A DNA stretch of 64,000 bases from Cinnamomum chago (GCA_038049695.1 CP142456.1:77151422-77215421), one strand, 5' to 3'. Shown: positions 10,683 to 23,355, numbered from the stretch's first letter. Made by a program: numbers and translations. Notes: generated from the sequence alone by a model not told the origin.

Positions 10683-13574
10683 TTAGATTCATTCCTTTCA
10701 AATTTGAAGAAATGTGGATTAGTCATCCCTCTTTCAAAGAGTTGGTGGCAACTGTTTGGAGTATCCCTGTTCTTGGTAATCCTCAATATATCCTCAGCCA
10801 AAAGCTCAAGGCCCTCAAGCAAAGACTGAAGTCTTGGAATAAGGAAGTTTTTGGTGTCTTGAAGACCAACATAGCTGCAGCTGAAGCTAGCATCATTCAT
10901 TGGCAGGAAAGTATGGACGCCAATCCCCTGGATTCAACAAAGTCCGCCCTCAGCCTTGCCAGATGCTCTCTCCAAAATTTGCTCCAAGCGGAAGAAATTC
11001 ATTGGAAGCAGAAATCTAGGACTTCCTGGCTGCAGGAAGGTGACAAGAATACAAGCTTTTTTCACATGGTGTCAAAAATTAGAGGCTCCAAGAATCGAAT
11101 TGATACTTTGAACTATAAAGGTCAATCTCTGGAAACTCAATCTCAGATCAAAGCAGCTGCAGTGGATTTCTTTACTGACAGTTTCAAGCCTTTCCCTGGA
11201 ATCATGGATCCTAAGCTTTTCCAAGTGCCCAATAAAAATGTTTCTCCTATTCAAAATTCGGCTATGCTTGTTGTTCCTTCCTTTGAAGAAATCAAGGCTT
11301 CGGTTTTCAGCCTCAAAAAATCCAGCTCCCCTGGTCCGGATGGGTGATCTGGTTCCTTCTTCTGCAGCTGCTGGGACATAGTTGGATCGACCGTTATAGC
11401 TACGGTTCAGAATTTTTTCACTTCAAAAAAGCTTCTCAAGGCTACCAACTCTTTCTTTATCACTCTAATTCCTAAAGTTGCTGCCCCCTCTTCCTTTGGA
11501 GATTATCGTCCCATAAGCCTTCTCAACTTATCCTACAAAGTGATATCTAAAATCCTAGCCTCCAGAATGGCTGCTGTTCTTCCTAACCTCATTTCTCCCC
11601 ATCAGGTGGCTTTTTTGAAAGGTAGGAAAATCCAAGACCATATTGCTCTGGCTCATGAACTCACTCAAAATCTTCAAAAGGGTGCCAAAGGTAAAGGAAT
11701 TTGTTTGAAGTTGGATATTTCAAAAGCTTTTGACAAGTTGAGCTGGCCTTTCTTATTCAAAGCATTAGAATTCTTTGGCTTTAGGAAAGATTGGGCCTCT
11801 CTTATCCAAGCTTGTGTCTGCTCCTCCAAAGGGTCTGTCCTGATCAACAGAGAGCCTACTGGTTACTTTGAAGTTGGGTGTGGGCTTAGGCAGGGTGATC
11901 CTCTATCCCCTTACCTATTCATCCTTGCTGAAGAAATCCTAAGTTTGAATATTGCTCATCTTGTTTCCCAGAAGCTTGTGACTCCGATTTACAGAGCTCC
12001 AGCTTCCCCCAAAAGTCTGTCACCTGCTATTTACGGATGATATTATGCTTTTCTTCAAAGCTTTCCCTCAGAGTATCAAAGCTATAAAAGGGGTTTTAAA
12101 AGCCTATCAAATGGCAGCTGGTCAACATTTAAACCAAAGGAAATGCAGTGTCCTATTTGGTAACAACAGGCAGTCTTTCAACTCCAGAGTTCTAAGATCT
12201 GTAGGTTTGTCTCAGGCTTTCTTCTCTTCTAACTACTTGGGTGCTCCTCTCTTCATTGGCAACCCCAAAGCCAGTTGCTTTGAGAGTTTAAAGGATATCT
12301 TTAGGAAAAGGCTTTCCGGCTGGAAAAGTAATCTGCTCTCTTTTGCGGGGAGACTCATCCTTGTCAAACATGTTCTCCAGAGTCTTCCAATTCACATCTT
12401 TCTAGTTCTTCCCATTCCCAACTCCATTTGCCTCTTTCTTGAGAAATGGATGAGGAACTTCGTTTGGTCTGGGGGCCCTGATAAAGTCAAAAGGAGTCTT
12501 CACAACTGGAAGACAGTTTGTATGCCTAAGCTGGAAGGTGGTCTGGGCCTTCGTCGTATTAAGGACACGATCAATGTAAATTCTATTAGACTGGGATGGG
12601 TTGCTTTCTCCTCTTTTTCCCTGTGGGCTTCCTGGTTTAGAGCAAAATACTTCAAAGGTTATTCTCCTTGGCATCCTTCCTCCCTGTCTGCTGGTTCTTG
12701 CATCTGGAGGCCTATCAAGAGAATCTCTCTTTTCCTTTTTCAAAGTAGTCACTGGCTCTTAGGTGACGGGAAAAGCACGGACTTCTGGCATGATAAATGG
12801 CATGGCCCGCTCTTTTTGGCGCAGATTTTTCCTGAGGTTAATTTCCCATGGTCCGATTCAGTGTTCGCTGTTTTTTCAAATGCCCAGAGACTCCAAAGTC
12901 TTTCCTTCCCCCAGCAGGTATTAGCCTTCTCCTTTTCCATCATAGCCTCTTTCTGCCTTGTTGATGAGCCTGACCAGCTAATTTGGTCAAGATCCAACTC
13001 CTCCATCCTCTCTTTTGCTGCTGCCTGGGAGTCCATCAGATCTAGAACCCTCCCCAAAGTTTGGTCCAAGTTTGCCTGGAACAATCTCCTTAAGCCTTCC
13101 ACTGCCTGTTTTGCCTGGAAATTGTTCCATAACAAGCTCCCCACCAATGCCTGGGCTCAGTCCATTGGAGTGCAATTGGCGTCATCTTGCTGTCTGTATG
13201 GCACTCATCAGGAGTCAGCTTTCCTTATGTTCTTCCTCTTCCCTTTCGCTTTCTGGGCCTGGTTAGAAGACAAAGGGAACTTCAGGTTTCCCCCATCCAG
13301 CGCTGTCTCTGCAAAATGGACCGCCTTCTCCATCAACTCTTGCTCCACTGCCAAGAAGGGGCTGGGTGCTCTATTCATCATTGATATTTTTAGCATTTGG
13401 AAGGTTAGAAACTTGTGTATCTTCAACAACAAGGTACCTTCTCTGGACACTACTATTAAATTCTTTTTGGAGGATGCTTCCCTTGCTCTTAGCAAATTAT
13501 CTTCTCCTTACTCTAGTCATATTTTAGATTCTTTTTCCTTTCTCTGTATTCAGCCTTATCCATCTATAAGATAG
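10683..13574 (+). pseudogene. LINE ORF2 fragment (reverse transcriptase, zf-RVT)
   Basis: The first frame (to 11347) runs from FIPFKFEEMW through WLQEGDKNTSFFH to SSSPGPDG, where TGA at 11345-11347 stops it. The RT core follows: YKVISKILASRMAAVLPNL, LKLDISKAFDKLSW (motif A) and GLRQGDPLSPYLF (motif B). A frameshift near 12005-12030 precedes motif C, which reads LLFTDDIMLFF. The rest (12045-13574, about 510 codons) is open and contains YLGAPLFIG, NFVWSGG, LWASWFRAKYF and the zinc-binding region CFAWKLFHNKLPTNAW. One stop and one frameshift make it inactive. Confidence 0.9.
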
Positions 13575-13697
13575 TGTGCTGCTGTTTCTGCTTTTGCTAT
13601 GGTTCTTCTTCTCTGCTGCCTGTTTGGGCTGTTGTTTCCCTTTTCTGCTCTTCTTAATTCAATTTGCAACTTAGCAAAAAAAAAAAAAAATTTTTTT
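10683..13697 (+). mobile_element. 5'-truncated L1-type LINE (copy C)
   Basis: A 3-kb LINE fragment of the same subfamily as the near full-length copy at about 34.9-42.7 kb (shared WASWFRAKY and KLFHNKLPTN). It ends in poly(A) followed by poly(T). An 11-bp duplication, TTTGATGGCAG, lies at 10672-10682 and 13698-13708. It starts downstream of the endonuclease domain. Confidence 0.88.
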
Positions 13698-13708
13698 TTT
13701 GATGGCAG

Positions 13709-15920
13709 CAAGAACTCCATTTATGAGGTCTCAATGATCCTATCATTAAAGGAGTTGAATTCATTGGGCTTTGATATTAGCAATGGGTAACAAAAATTTG
13801 GATCCATTTCTTATGACTAATATTAATGGACACATTTTTTTTTTCTTCTCATTTTTTTCCTTCTTTGAAAGGTATCATTTTTTCTTTTTGCTTCCATCCA
13901 AAATTTTCTCTCTTTTTAGTGTGGACTTTCAACCCATGCATTTTTTCAATTACATAGATTTTATAGGTGTGATATTACAAGATTCTCATTATTATTTTTC
14001 ACGATAATTTTTTTCTTTTACCATAAAATCTTAAAGTCTTTTTTCATTTTATTTTCTTCTAAAAATTCTTAAAAATAATAATAGTGGATTCTCTTCTTAT
14101 AGTTTTAATTATTATAATAACTTAATATATCTTTGTTTTGGCCCGGGCTCAGCACAGGCGTTTATTGCTAGTTATATATATTAAAGCAAATTGGGAGGTG
14201 AGCTATGAGGGGTGCCACCTCATCATCTCTAAAAAGTCTCTCTGGGCTATGAGGGTTGCCACATCATCCCTAAAAAGTCTCTCTTTTCAAAGAAGGCAAC
14301 TGTTTCTCTGCTAAAACCTCTGGCATAAATATTTGTATGAACGTTTGAATTTAAGTCCTATTTCTTGCTATTATCCAAATTATAAGCAAATCTTTATAGT
14401 TGGTTTGTTTGTTTGCCCTACCAATGATTGAAATCCAAATTGTTGCTCTTTTACTCTCCTTTCAGTTGCTTTCCCTAAATGGATGGATCTGGTAGTTGGC
14501 ACTAGTTCGTATTAAATATATTTCAAGATTGGACTCCAGTATTGGATGAAATCTCAATGGCCTTCTCTTAACACCTTTTTTCTAAGAGTAGGCCCCACTG
14601 ATGGAGGGAGGCAAGCCTATTGGCCGTTGTCTGGTTTCTTAATGGATGAAAATCAATTACTGGGCCCAAAACATTTAACTTATTTCTACAGTGGGACCCA
14701 CTCATAGATTATACATAGATATTAGTTTTCTATGTCAATATGGATTATGAATTATTCTCTCTCTCTCTCTCTCTCTCAACACCATTAATTTTCCATCCTC
14801 TCAAGATTGTCATCTTCTTATTTTAATATTTGGGGCCCACCTTTCAACAATTTACACTGATAAAATTTTCATTAAAAATATCATTTTCTTTTAGTTTCCA
14901 AATAGAGCTCTACTCTATTCAGAGATTGTCACACGTGAACGAAAATCAGACCCGACCTTCTGTTAGACCACCTCATAGATGGGCTTGTGATAAAAATGTT
15001 TTGAGGTTGGAGTTTTTTTTATTAAATCTTATAGGCATCATTTTCTGATATGATTATAAAGACAAATGACCCCAGGTCTGCCCCACCATAATTACACTTC
15101 TGTGGGCCCACATGGACCCATAATTAAGAGATATGTACATTAATCCAAGGCGGGCCAATTATTATTGGGATAAAATAACACTAGCATATGGTTTTAAAGT
15201 CTCATAATTTATGGCTTTTAAAGTTAAGATGTTTATAATTTTTTTTTTTTTAAATCTAGAGCTAAAAAACGGTTTGATCGTTTTTAAAATGGTATTGGTG
15301 CTACTTCAAAGGGGTAGAGAAGAAATTTGTGCAGAGAGATTGAAATGACCATTCGCCTATGTGATGATAACGCTTGTATTTATGATTGAAGATGACTGTT
15401 TTTATATAAATATGCATGAATGTATTCTTATATGTTTATAATTAATTTTGATATCTAATAAGTTAAAAATGTAATATCTTACTTTTTGCCCCGGGTTAAG
15501 CACGGGGGCAAGATGCATGAAAAGATCTCCTTATGAATAAAATTCATAAAATTGATACCTTCAGCTTATTCTCTATTCTCATGGTGAATACGGGATCAAG
15601 CCATCTAACTATTTTTCACCGTTTGATTAAAGTCCAAAAGATTGATGCCTTCAACTTTTTATGGAAGCCTAGAATATTGACTAATCTGGATCCCTCAATT
15701 GATTCGTCATACACCTATAAGTGGAAGGAGTGGTACTAACAGTGGGGTGCGCCCAGCGAAAACCGGACTCACTTCAAAAGCTCATAATAAAATCACAACA
15801 TGGAGTGGGCCCAGTTCTCTATATTGGCTCTACAATGAAATACTGGCTTCCAGATGGTAAGAATGAATCAGAGATGCTTGGAACTGCATGCCGAATGGGG
15901 TGGGCTGGGCATGCATGCAG
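13709..15920. other. AT-rich spacer with simple repeats
   Basis: No gene recognised. It contains a short (CT)n tract near 14757-14777, poly(T) stretches, and two GCACGGG-type stem-loop motifs (near 14140 and 15488) described separately. Confidence 0.4.
14141..14172 (+). mobile_element. Possible Helitron 3' end
   Basis: GCCCGGGCTCAGCACAGGCG can fold into an imperfect GC-rich hairpin. It is followed about 8 bases later by CTAG and then T, the layout of a Helitron 3' terminus (hairpin, short spacer, CTRR, insertion before T). No 5' TC end or Rep/helicase sequence was found. Confidence 0.3.
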
Positions 15921-15924
15921 TTTT

Positions 15925-16200
15925 ATTTTTATTATTATATTTTGACGAACAGGCCGGTTTATTTAGATTTATGTTTTTTTTCTGTTTTTTTTTACATTTA
16001 TTTTTTATTAATATTTTTTATGTTTTTTTTCACGTAGTTCATTTTTTATTATTATATTTTGACGACGAGACCGGTTTATTTAGATTTATGTTTTATATTT
16101 TTCTGTTTATTTTTTACATTCATTCCTTTTTTTATTAATATTATTTATTTTTGTCATGTAGTTCTATTATTATTATTATATTTTGATGAATAGGCTGGTA
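15925..16200. repeat. ~117-bp tandem repeat, about 2.3 copies
   Basis: Units begin with TTATTATTATATTTTGACGA, continue with GGTTTATTTAGATTTATG and end near TCACGTAGTTC or GTCATGTAGTTC. Starts lie near 15928, 16046 and 16163. The intervening sequence is very T-rich. Confidence 0.65.
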
Positions 16201-16323
16201 TTTATGTTTTTTTTTTTTTTTTTTCTAAAACATTAACAAATCATCATAAGAAACATGTGGTTAGGACTAAAGAAAATGGAACAATCTGATTGTAGTTGGT
16301 CTGTTACTTACCTTTCAATTCAA

Positions 16324-16353
16324 CTAGCAAAATGCTCCCGTGCTTAGCACGGG
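16324..16353 (-). mobile_element. Possible Helitron 3' end (minus strand)
   Basis: Read on the minus strand, a near-perfect hairpin GCCCGTGCTAAGCACGGG is followed by AGCATTTTGCTAG and then T. That is the arrangement expected at a Helitron 3' terminus (hairpin about 10 bases before CTAG). The 5' end and length are unknown. Confidence 0.45.
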
Positions 16354-16360
16354 CAATTGA

Positions 16361-17758
16361 AGTCATACAAAAAAAAAATCATTTAATCTTATGTTAGAAA
16401 TAAGAAGAACTGATTTTGATCTCATACGTTTATATTATAGAAAGTCTAAAATAAAAATATTTTTAAAAAATAAAAAATTTATATGCTTATAATTACAATC
16501 ACCGATAGAGATGATGCTATGCCATGTGTCCTAATCATGAAACATAGAATAATTAATAGGCTTTCTTAGAAATCACACAATTGAAAACTTAAATAAAAAA
16601 TTTATATAAGAATTTTGAAATTTTAATAGAAACTTGAATTATGATATTTTTGTATATATTATATTGAGAAGAGATCGAGAAATTTAGAAGAAATTTAAAA
16701 TATGATATTTTACAATTAGAAGCGGGTTTTGTAGTTGGGTTCAGGGTATGTCAATATGGATTTCGACTCAAGACAGGCGGCTTTAGTTTGTTTAACTCAC
16801 CTTTTAATCAATAATATTGATAAAATCATCACCACTTATCTTTCTTCATGACAAGCTTTATGTTGAAAAGTTATTATAGCAACAGGAGCATTTAAGTTGG
16901 AAAATAAATTAAAATATTTATAAGTTCTAAAAACTTATTTAAGTTGAAAAATATAATAGATAGATTCAAATTTAGGATTTTTTCATTACCTAGATCAACC
17001 TTGGTGCTTGGGCATCATAAATCGAATAGCACATTATCAATCATTGCAACAATAAATGTCATTCAATAAATGACATTTTTATTGAATTTAATTAGATTAA
17101 AAGAGAATTGTGCATTGGGATTAATGATTGTCCCTCGGTCAAAATTATGTAGGATGGTCAAAATCAATTGGAGTTGATTTCAAATTGAAATCAGTCCCTT
17201 TCATATATAAGAATTGGACTCATTCAGATTAAATCACTTGGTTCAACAATATTATAAGGCATCCACCATGTGCATTCAGCTCTGTAGGACTAAAATAGGG
17301 AAAGTAGTTTGGCCATACATTCACATGCCTTCATTTTGAAATGCTTTCACAAATTTGGTCCATGATGCAAGAGATTGGCTATTATTGATGAATGTATTTC
17401 CTTATCTCATGAATAGACTTGACTAAATGGGGCTATTGAGATTGTTTTATGGCATGTCCATATTAAGGTGTCATTTATGAAGGAAGGTGTTCTTATTTTT
17501 TAGATAATTAGCGAAAGGTCGCTAGAATTGAATCTGTCCGGCCTCCAGTCCAGGTAAATTCTTTTTAAGGGTTTTGGTCTAAGCAGCTAGACTGTTTGCA
17601 GCCAGAGGTCCCTGAATACAATTTACATGACAAATTTGCCTTCTTCCAACTGTTTAGGCATCTAATTTTGAAATTTAAAATTTCAAATCTTCCATTGTCC
17701 CCCTCATTACTTCAAACCGGACACGGATATTGACGGATTGGATCTCAACAGTTGAGAT
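16361..17758. other. AT-rich spacer without recognisable gene
   Basis: Long AT-rich stretch with only chance short frames. Nothing recognised. Confidence 0.4.
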
Positions 17759-17765
17759 CAATCTC

Positions 17766-18120
17766 TAAAGAAGAAGACCCCTGCAACGAAGAAGAAGAAG
17801 AAGAAAAAGACCCCTACAACGAAGAAGACGACCCCTGCAAAGAAGATGAAAAAGAAAAAGAAGAAAACCCCTGCAAAGAAGAAGAAGAAGAAGACTAAAA
17901 AGACGAAGAAGAAGAAGACTCGCAGAACACGAAACGAAGAAGAAGACAATCTTCTGCGCCATCGCCGGATTTCCTGTGCCACCGTTGTTCCTGCGTGTTG
18001 CCGGAGAAGGGGGATTGCCACTGGACGCCGTGCTATGCCATCGCCGGAATCAAGGAAGAAGGGGCGAATGGAAGTTTTCTTTTGTCTTTCACATTCCACA
18101 TCGAAGAAGAAGAAGAAAGT
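17766..18120. repeat. Purine-rich GAA/AAG tract
   Basis: Dense AAGAAGAAG and AAAGAAG triplets on the plus strand (17766-17945), with a second cluster at about 18099-18118. The long lysine/arginine-rich and phenylalanine-rich frames seen on the two strands are by-products of this strand asymmetry. Between the clusters is a GC-richer stretch (17955-18070) of unknown origin. Confidence 0.6.
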
Positions 18121-18174
18121 GGGCCTAGGATCTGCAGCAGTTTCGGTTTGGTACTAGGTCAAGTTTGACCTGAC

Positions 18175-18600
18175 CCGTTCCAGAAGTCTATCCCCGTTCC
18201 AGTCAAATTTATCTAAGCTCTGGACAAATTTGACTGAGTTTTGGCTATTTATCTGACTTCTTGAACAAATTTTTCTGAGTTCTGGATAAATTTATCTGAG
18301 TTCTGGACAAATCTTTCTGAGTTTTTGGCTATTTATCTAACTTTTGGAACAAATTTATTTGAATTCTGAACAAATTTATTTGAATTCTGGCAAAATCTAT
18401 CCGAGTTTTAGGCTATTTATCCGATCTGGAACAAATCTATCTGAGTTATAAACAAATCTATATGAGTTTTTGGCAGATTTATTTGTGTTTTTGAATTTTA
18501 TTTGTGTCTTTTGAAATTTATTTTTATTTTTTGAAATAAATTTAACTGAGTTTTTGATAAAAAATACTTGAGTTTTTTGCCACACTGTTCGCTAATTTGG
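18175..18600. repeat. Degenerate ~35-bp tandem repeat (CTGAGTTCTGGACAAAT)
   Basis: About ten imperfect units with cores such as TCTGAGTTCTGGACAAAT and CTGAGTTTTTGGCTATTTAT. Satellite-like array. A related T-rich periodic array resumes at 19066 after a reverse-transcriptase remnant. Confidence 0.6.
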
Positions 18601-18689
18601 AAACTAGGGTTATAGTTTTGGCAAATGTATTTCTATTTTTTTAAATTTCTTTGAGTTGCGGGATAAATTGCTCTTTCTTATTGATTTTT

Positions 18690-19066
18690 ACCGCTTCACA
18701 GAAAAGGTTTATAGCCTAAAGAACCTAGCCTCATACTCGCTCGCTTCCCCAATGAGAATGATGTCACCGCGTACTGTCCGTGGTTAATTGCTTGAACATT
18801 TGGGGCGAGTTTCACACCTGTTGATTGGCCTAGGCTTATACCCTGGTTCAGATACTTGCTGATAGAACCTGCGATAAGAATGAACAAATAGGGGACAGTG
18901 GGCATCCTTGCCTGAGTCCACGACTCGCCTTGAAGAAATCTGACGGTCTGCCGTTGATGGGGAAATCCAAGGCCCGTTGATAATGCTTTGATCCAGTTTA
19001 CCATTTCTCCGGAGAAGCAAAATTTGAGGAGAGTTATGAATAAGAACGCGTGGTTTAAATATTTGC
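18690..19066 (-). pseudogene. LINE reverse-transcriptase remnant
   Basis: On the minus strand the pieces of an L1-like RT are visible across two frames: LDFPINGRPSDFF-like text, then RGLRQGCPLSP-like motif B text, then PYLFILIAGSISKYLNQGI. Stops and frame changes are frequent, and no catalytic FADD/YADD motif is recognisable. The fragment lies between two degenerate tandem arrays. Confidence 0.65.
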
Positions 19067-19420
19067 ATTTTTTAATTTTATTTACTTCTTTTGAGATTTA
19101 TTTGAGTCTTTTGAAATTTATTTATGTTTTTTTGAAATTTATTTATATTTTTTGAAATTTATTTGTGTCTTTTTAAATTTATTTGTGTTCTTTTGAAATT
19201 TATTGATTTTTTAAAATTTACTGTGACTTTTTAAATTTATTTCATTTTTTGAAATTTATTTGCTTTCTTTTGAAATTTATTTGCATTTTTTAAATTTTAT
19301 TTGCATTTTTTAAATTTATTTCATTTTTAAATTTATTTGAAATTTATTTGTTTGAAATTTTTTTCTTGTTTTTTGAAACTTATTTGTGTTTTTTTTAAAT
19401 TGATTTGAAAATCTCATTAG
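19067..19420. repeat. Degenerate ~24-bp T-rich tandem repeat (GAAATTTATTTG)
   Basis: About fourteen irregular units with the core TTTTGAAATTTATTTGTGTC. AT-rich satellite-like DNA. Confidence 0.65.
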
Positions 19421-20127
19421 TGGAATTTTATTAATCGTGACTAATTTAATGGTAGTTGACCATTATTAATGGCTTCTCCCACTAATCATGGGATATGATT
19501 TAAAAAAATGGTAAATTAGACATTTTAGGTTTTCAAATTTGGAAAAAGGACCTATCACACTATAAGAAAGGATTGTGGACCTAAAGTAACAAAGTGAAAT
19601 GTTCAGGGACCCGTCGCCGAATCCCCCCTTACTGTTTTATTACAGCTTTAAAAGATTATGAAAGATAGGAATAGAAGTAATGAGAAATTGATGATGGGCA
19701 AGCACTGTTACTTAAAAATACCAGAAGGAATTAGTGTTTTGACATTGAAGATAAGAGGAGAGGGTACCCGGCCCACCCAGATTAACCGAGTGTCCTCCAC
19801 TTGGTTTAAAAAGATTCAAAAGGCCAAGGGGAAAGTGGAGGTCCTATGCATTCCATATACCAACTTTGATTGTCTCCAATAATTGAACCTAATGCTTCTT
19901 CCATTCTAATTTCTTATTAAGATCTCTGCTCATGAACACATATATGTATATGTCACAATCACGTGAAGACCCATTCGTGTAGCTCTTAACAGGAAATGAT
20001 TTCATAGCTTGAATTAGTGTTGTCATTTGTCACCATATTCTTCTGGGTCTTTTCCATTTCCTCTTTGTTCACATCTTGAGTTCAGAGAATGTGCTTTATA
20101 TTGCATCAGTAGTTAGGGCAGGAATCC

Positions 20128-20182
<55 letters not shown>

Positions 20183-21351
20183 AAAAGTCCGGCCCCTTGA
20201 ATCAGATTTCTAGACAATGTCTAACTTGAATAATAGTCATGCAATGCATATGAAAATTAAGTTTATATATGCAAATGGATTCAAGGGGAAATGATCTGAT
20301 TTTTTTTTATTAATATTATAATTCAAGTCTACAGGTGAATCATCTCAAAAAAAATAAGAGGTCAACAGTTGCTGTCACAGTGTCCCATCCCCTCAGTCCC
20401 CTTGCAGTTGTAAGGTCATTTGGAAGCATCATTTTTTTGTGGACCATCATCACAGTATGAACTGAATGCTTTTTTTAATGAACGTAAATGAATATGAATT
20501 TTTTAACAAACTCATATGAAGATGAATGGTTTGGATCACACATATGCCATGCAGAACTACATTCATTGCAACCTTTTTTTCCTTTTTGAATATATCTTGA
20601 TATGGACCATTTTAAAAGGTTAAGATATGTTATTTATATATTCTGCACTAAATTTATTTCTAATACTTTTTCCAAAACCATTAAGATCCATTAGTTAATG
20701 TTTTAATATTTGACATTTTATGCTTTATTTACATGGCTAATATTTAAATATTGATGTAATTTTTTTTCTATCTGCCTTTATTTTTCTATATGAAATTTGT
20801 AACGATCATATATTACCCCCTTTTGTTTTGCATGAGTTTTGTTTCAATTTACACGGTATGGGTGTTTATTATATGATACTAAGAAACAAACATCTTCCTC
20901 TCTTATCTATAATTAAGAATGGAACATTAAGATGATATGAATCCTTCCAAGATTGCAAGGCAACGTCGAACTCAAATGTTAGGATGCAAAGACTATGTCA
21001 AAATGAAAAAACAAAAACATCTACAAGTGAAAACATATTCAATAAATATTATATTTAATTAAATTGTAATAAATGTAGTTTGTTTGTTTGTTTGGTGTCT
21101 ACTTTCAATTTAAACTGGGTTTTCTTTCGATGAGTTAAAGGCTAGCGTTGGGCGCGAGTCCTGAAGCGCTAGTTTATCCGCTGGCCCTAGAATAAACTTC
21201 AAATATTTAAAAGTCAACCTTCCTAATTTCCCTCTCCCACTATCTTTAATACCTTCCCACAATCCACCATTTGTCTATGATAGTTTGTTACTGTTGCATA
21301 TCGCTCCTTTCATTGAATTAATAAATGAATTCACTAACAAATTAAAGATGA
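19421..21351. other. AT-rich spacer
   Basis: No gene recognised. Includes a (CT)n microsatellite of about 46 bases at 20132-20177. Confidence 0.4.
20132..20177. repeat. (CT)n microsatellite
   Basis: Uninterrupted CT dinucleotides, about 23 repeats. Confidence 0.9.
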
Positions 21352-21502
21352 CACTACAAGAAATCTAGGCTGTTGTGACGAAATTTGATGACAATTTTTT
21401 TTTTGTCTTAAGAGAACACCCAAAGAGGACGAATTATAAATTTTGTCGTTTGTTTTCATTTTTTTCAAATGTATAGGAGACGAAAAAAAAATTTCGTCTG
21501 CA

Positions 21503-21975
21503 AAAATAAGATGCCAACTTCATTTGCGTTGGTGCGAATTATTTTAGCTCATTAGAGACGAACATTGTTGTCACAAAATATAATTTTTTTTGCGACAAAC
21601 GTAATTCATCACCAATAAGGATACGTTATGGAAGACGAACATATTTCGTCACCAAAATAAGGTGCCAATTTCATTTGCTTTGGCGCGAATTATTTTAGCA
21701 TATTGGAGACGAACATTTTTGTCACAAAATATAATTTGTTTTTGCGACGAACGTAATTCATCACTAATAAAGATAAGTTATGGAAGACGAACATATTTCG
21801 TCACCAAAATAAGGCGCCAATTTCATTTGCTTTGGCGCGAATTATTTTAGCTCATTGGATACGAACATTTTTGTCACAAAATATAATTTATTTTTGCGAC
21901 GAACGTAATTCGTCACTAATAAGGATAAGTTATGGAAGACGAAAATATTTCGGCCAACAAAATAAGGTGCCAATT
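21503..21975. repeat. ~152-bp tandem repeat inside CACTA element
   Basis: Unit starts (AAAATAAG) at 21503, 21654, 21806 and 21959: three copies plus the start of a fourth. Each carries TTTGGCGCGAATTATTTTAG-like text and GACGAACATATTTCGTC. Confidence 0.85.
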
Positions 21976-22664
21976 TCATTCGCACTTGAGCCTATTCCTC
22001 TCTTACAAGTATTGCTTTGGAAAAGCCTTTAAATCGACTAAAATGGGCTCCCCCAGGCCCTAACGTCGATCCCCCCCCCCCCACCCTAATCCAATGCCCC
22101 TTTTCCAAAACCCATTTCCCTCTTTGTCCCTCCATCTATCCCGGTCTCTCTTTTTCAAAACCCTTTTCCCCCTTTTCCAAAACCCTTTTCCAGAAGAGGA
22201 GAGAAGAACCCTTTTTCCTCATTTTCCAAAACCCTTTTCCAACATCTCCCACCCATCGTCTCAGGCAACAACCCCATGGCCCATTGGCCCCCATCAATCA
22301 TCATCACCCTCCATCAACACATGCAGTGCAGATCCATCCCTGATCAGTGATCCCTCTCATCTCTACTTCTATCAGTCTCTCTCGCCTAGAACTCCTAGAC
22401 GCAGCCACCATCACCAATCACCATCATATGTGCCCATCATCCTCCATCCAAGAGTCCGCCACCGCCAGGTACACCTACCTCTCTCAGTCTCTGCTACTGT
22501 GAGAACTTGGTCCTGGTGGTACCCTTAACCAAGGGGCGTAGTGTGTCAACCACGGGCTTTAAACGGTGAGTCTCCGTTAGCCGGCATCAGAAATATCGAA
22601 GTCCTTACCTTGGGCTTATAAGTCAAACCCCGTATTAACTTAGCATGTGGCTTTTTAAAATCGT

Positions 22665-22760
22665 GCGTCCCCGAAAATTATAAGAACTCCGAAGTTAAGT
22701 GTGCTCGGGCGGGAGCAGTACTAGGATGGGTGACCAATCGGGAAGTCCTTGCCCGTGCAC
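22665..22760 (+). pseudogene. 5S rRNA-like sequence in Cassandra LTR 1
   Basis: Contains the internal 5S promoter landmarks AGTTAAGTGTGCTCGGGC (box A region), AGTACTAGGATGGGTGACC (intermediate element/box C region) and GGGAAGTCCTTG. The first ~40 bases differ from a normal plant 5S gene. Cassandra LTRs are known to carry such sequences; expression here is unknown. Confidence 0.8.
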
Positions 22761-23009
22761 GTGGGCCAAAGCAGACAATTTCATGCTGAGTTGGGCGGGG
22801 CTGTGACAGTTGGTATCACGGCTCTATTTCTAGTGGGGGAGAATGTGAGATCTTGATCCGGGCAGTACCCTTAACCACGGGGCGTAGCGTGTCAACCACG
22901 GGCTTCAAACGGTGAGTCTCCGTTAGCCCGCATTGGAAATATCCAAGTCCTGACCATGGGCTTATAAGTTATACCCCATATTAACTTAGGATGAGGCTTT
23001 TTAAAACCG

Positions 23010-23106
23010 TGCGGCCCCGAAAATCGTAAGAACTCCGAAGTTAAGCGTGCTCGGACGGGAGCAGTACTAGGATGGGTGACCTCTCGGGAAGTCCTTGCGC
23101 GTGCAC
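23010..23106 (+). pseudogene. 5S rRNA-like sequence in Cassandra LTR 2
   Basis: AACTCCGAAGTTAAGCGTGC followed by AGTACTAGGATGGGTGACC and GGGAAGTCCTTGCG. It is the copy closest to a normal 5S internal control region. Confidence 0.8.
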
Positions 23107-23355
23107 GTGGGCCAAAGCAGACAATTTCATGCTGAGTTGGGCGGGGCTGTGACAGTTGGTATCACGGCTCTATTTCTAGTGGGGGAGAATGTGAGATCTT
23201 GATCCGGGCAGTACCCTTAACCACGGGGCGTAGCGTGTCAACCACGGGCTTCAAACGGTGAGTCTCCGTTAGCCCGCATCGGAAATATCCAAGTCCTGAC
23301 CATGGGCTTATAAGTTATACCCCATATTAACTTAGGATGAGGCTTTTTAAAACCT

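Noticed and set aside
17758..18157. Long lysine/arginine-rich and phenylalanine-rich reading frames on both strands
   Set aside because: They are by-products of the AAG/GAA repeat tract; no domain, and composition follows the triplet repeat.
22017..22528. Two overlapping proline-rich frames
   Set aside because: GC/CT-rich non-coding interior of the CACTA element; no recognisable domain. Possibly a captured first exon, but not supportable.
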